64,000 nucleotides of DNA from Prevotella disiens JCM 6334 = ATCC 29426 (lineage in GTDB: Bacteria; Bacteroidota; Bacteroidia; Bacteroidales; Bacteroidaceae), in contig NZ_BAIS01000001.1 in the NCBI RefSeq assembly GCF_000613345.1, positions 106,959 to 170,958 on the forward strand, given 5' to 3'. Shown one piece after another: positions 62,702-64,000 of this stretch. The number at the start of each line of letters is the position of its first letter. Position 1 is the first letter of the stretch. Made by a program: the position numbers and the translations under genes. The notes under the pieces were generated by a model, which searched no databases, had not been told where the DNA came from, and was given only the letters and a program-made list of their open reading frames with translations.

Positions 62702-63820
62702 TTATTTTATCACTATTTTCTTTCCATTCTTTATATATATTCCTCGCATTGGGTGCTGAATAGCACGACCTTGAAGGTCGTAATACTGATTATTTTCTTG
62801 TATTTGGGGCTGAACAATAGTCGTAATGCCATTTGTAACTTGAGTTTCTGGAAGCGTAATACTGATGTTTCCATACTTTGTAACCCATTCATTCTTCACT
62901 CCACTATTAGTAATTGTATAGCTAAGCGAACCCAAAAAATCATTTTTTGCAGTTGTACACTTGTAAGTATGGGTGCTTGCATCAAGCGTCATAGGCAATG
63001 TTAATCCTTCTAACTCTGTAATTTTGCCACTATCGTCTATTTTTGCAGCTTTAAATACAAAATATATGTTTTCCAAATAACTCAGAAATTGATTGTTTGG
63101 AATGAATAACGACATTTTATTATTGTCATTTATAACTTTTGCAACTTGCCATTTTTCAGGAATAATGGTTTCTAACGATTTAAAATAAATATTTTCGCCA
63201 TATTTCACAGATTCTAATACTCCATTTCCTTCTTCTTCTTCATCAAGATTAACATATTTGTAGCTTGTTTTTTGTATTTTATTGTCTATCTGTTCTTCAT
63301 TTATCATTTTTAGCCCCTTGGTATGAAGAAAAACAATAGGTTTTTCTTGTTCCATATAGTAAAGAGCGAAACAAAGCGAACCGCCGTCGATGCAAATTTT
63401 TCCATCACCTTTATCAATATATTTCAACGTAAATTCACCTGTTTCAGGCTGTTGAGTGGTTGGATTCATCGTAGCAAAATACATTTGATGCGCCGTTCCT
63501 CCTTCGGTAAGTTGCTTCGTTCCCATTGCTTGACCGTTTTTAATGGTAATGATACCAGCTTCTTTGTTTATCGTTCCTTTCACTAAACCAACAAAATCGA
63601 TAAATTCTTGAAAGTAAATCTCGTTGTTTTCCATGATGTAAACTTTTTCTTCAAGTAAGTTTCGTTTGGTATATCCAATCGAATTTACATGAATTTCATC
63701 GTCATAATAGAAGTACGTTGCTTTACTTTCATCAAGTTCAGGTTCTGTTTCATTAACATTTGTTTGTGCATTCATCGAAGTAGCAATGAGCAAGCTCGAG
63801 AGTAAAAGTTTAATTTTCAT
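62702..63820 (-). CDS. Secreted protein with C-terminal GIYIKNGKK-type tail
   Basis: A 372-residue protein with a signal peptide MKIKLLLSSLLIATSMNA. It has a beta-rich body with no recognised catalytic motif and an acidic run (LDEEEEGNG). The C-terminus YYDLQGRAIQHPMRGIYIKNGKKIVIK resembles the end strands of type A sorting domains of the type IX secretion system. A similar tail is seen on the S8 protease pseudogene of this window. Surface delivery is therefore inferred. The function of the body is unknown. A -7-like TAACTTTG (minus strand, 63885-63878) lies 57 bp upstream. Confidence 0.78.
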   Translation of the reverse strand: MKIKLLLSSLLIATSMNAQTNVNETEPELDESKATYFYYDDEIHVNSIGYTKRNLLEEKVYIMENNEIYFQEFIDFVGLVKGTINKEAGIITIKNGQAMGTKQLTEGGTAHQMYFATMNPTTQQPETGEFTLKYIDKGDGKICIDGGSLCFALYYMEQEKPIVFLHTKGLKMINEEQIDNKIQKTSYKYVNLDEEEEGNGVLESVKYGENIYFKSLETIIPEKWQVAKVINDNNKMSLFIPNNQFLSYLENIYFVFKAAKIDDSGKITELEGLTLPMTLDASTHTYKCTTAKNDFLGSLSYTITNSGVKNEWVTKYGNISITLPETQVTNGITTIVQPQIQENNQYYDLQGRAIQHPMRGIYIKNGKKIVIK

Positions 63821-63877
63821 AATTCTTGATTATTTATATATACTTAAAAGTTTGTCAGAAAAGTTTTATTTCAAACA

Positions 63878-63885
63878 CAAAGTTA
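63878..63885 (-). promoter_or_regulatory. -7 box of the last secreted-protein gene
   Basis: TAACTTTG on the minus strand. The -33 element is not at the usual distance, so only the -7 box is claimed. Confidence 0.45.
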
Positions 63886-64000
63886 GCAATATATTTCCAA
63901 ATAAATATATTTTTCACACAAAAAGTTATTTATTTCTTTCTTTTAGTTCGTTTTATAATATTGTAAATTTCGTTATTTTAGTTCTAATTAGTGTTTACTG

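Overview
The window is an AT-rich chromosome segment from a Bacteroidota bacterium, most likely Prevotella or a close relative. Evidence for this is the promoter style (TTTG, about 19-20 bp, then TAnnTTTG), the scarcity of Shine-Dalgarno sequences, the Bacteroidota order of the ATP synthase operon, two SusC-like or OmpB-type beta-barrel receptors, a DUF2023-flavodoxin pair, a GldB-like lipoprotein, and secreted proteins ending in a GIYIKNGKK-type tail. Nearly all of it is ordinary core chromosome. I see no insertion sequence, prophage, CRISPR array or integrase.

Layout. 1-742: the end of an ABC-2 permease. 1278-8619 (minus): complete F-type ATP synthase operon atpD-C-(AtpI-like)-B-E-F-H-A-G. 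Its atpB reads as two frames because one base appears to be missing from an A run. 8684-15320: pfkA, then a polysaccharide cluster with a Wzx flippase and four glycosyltransferases. 15399-24350: small lipoprotein, HAD phosphatase, mtaB, a fifth glycosyltransferase, GldB-like lipoprotein, tRNA-Thr and the SRP RNA, DUF4199 plus a dolichol-phosphate-type glycosyltransferase, ApbE and a Crp/Fnr regulator. 24422-29273: dcp, dCMP deaminase, S41 protease and 5-formyl-THF cyclo-ligase. 29300-35068: a LuxR-type regulator divergent from two outer-membrane receptors that carry the same 119-bp upstream element. 35238-37352 (minus): recF, a DciA-like gene, a glutaredoxin-like gene and yecH. 37823-40865: an operon with a Cof phosphatase, CDF exporter, cyclophilin and ZIP transporter. 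41324-42200 (minus): DUF2023 and flavodoxin. 42879-46413: nadB-nadA-nadC. 46589-48685 (minus): an S8 protease broken by three frameshifts. 48856-56228: PepSY-TM protein, fabD, then amylase, AlaX, Nudix, two small unknowns and a MATE exporter. 56644-63820: M48 lipoprotein protease, two tandem secreted paralogues, NfeD, SPFH protein, an epimerase-like protein with altered catalytic residues, and a secreted protein.

The most interesting signals lie between genes. A family of 16-17-bp modules with CAAAA/TTTTG ends is strung together by about 5-bp spacers (22-bp period). It occurs in six intergenic regions regardless of gene orientation. Both receptor genes carry a near-perfect 18-bp-arm palindrome just upstream of a promoter. 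There are three candidate RNA or small-protein loci: a pseudoknot-capable RNA before the amylase (51569-51667), a promoter-to-terminator small RNA (about 41030-41101), and a consensus promoter driving a 25-codon frame (56236-56313). Functions are inferred from recognisable motifs only; no database or folding program was run.
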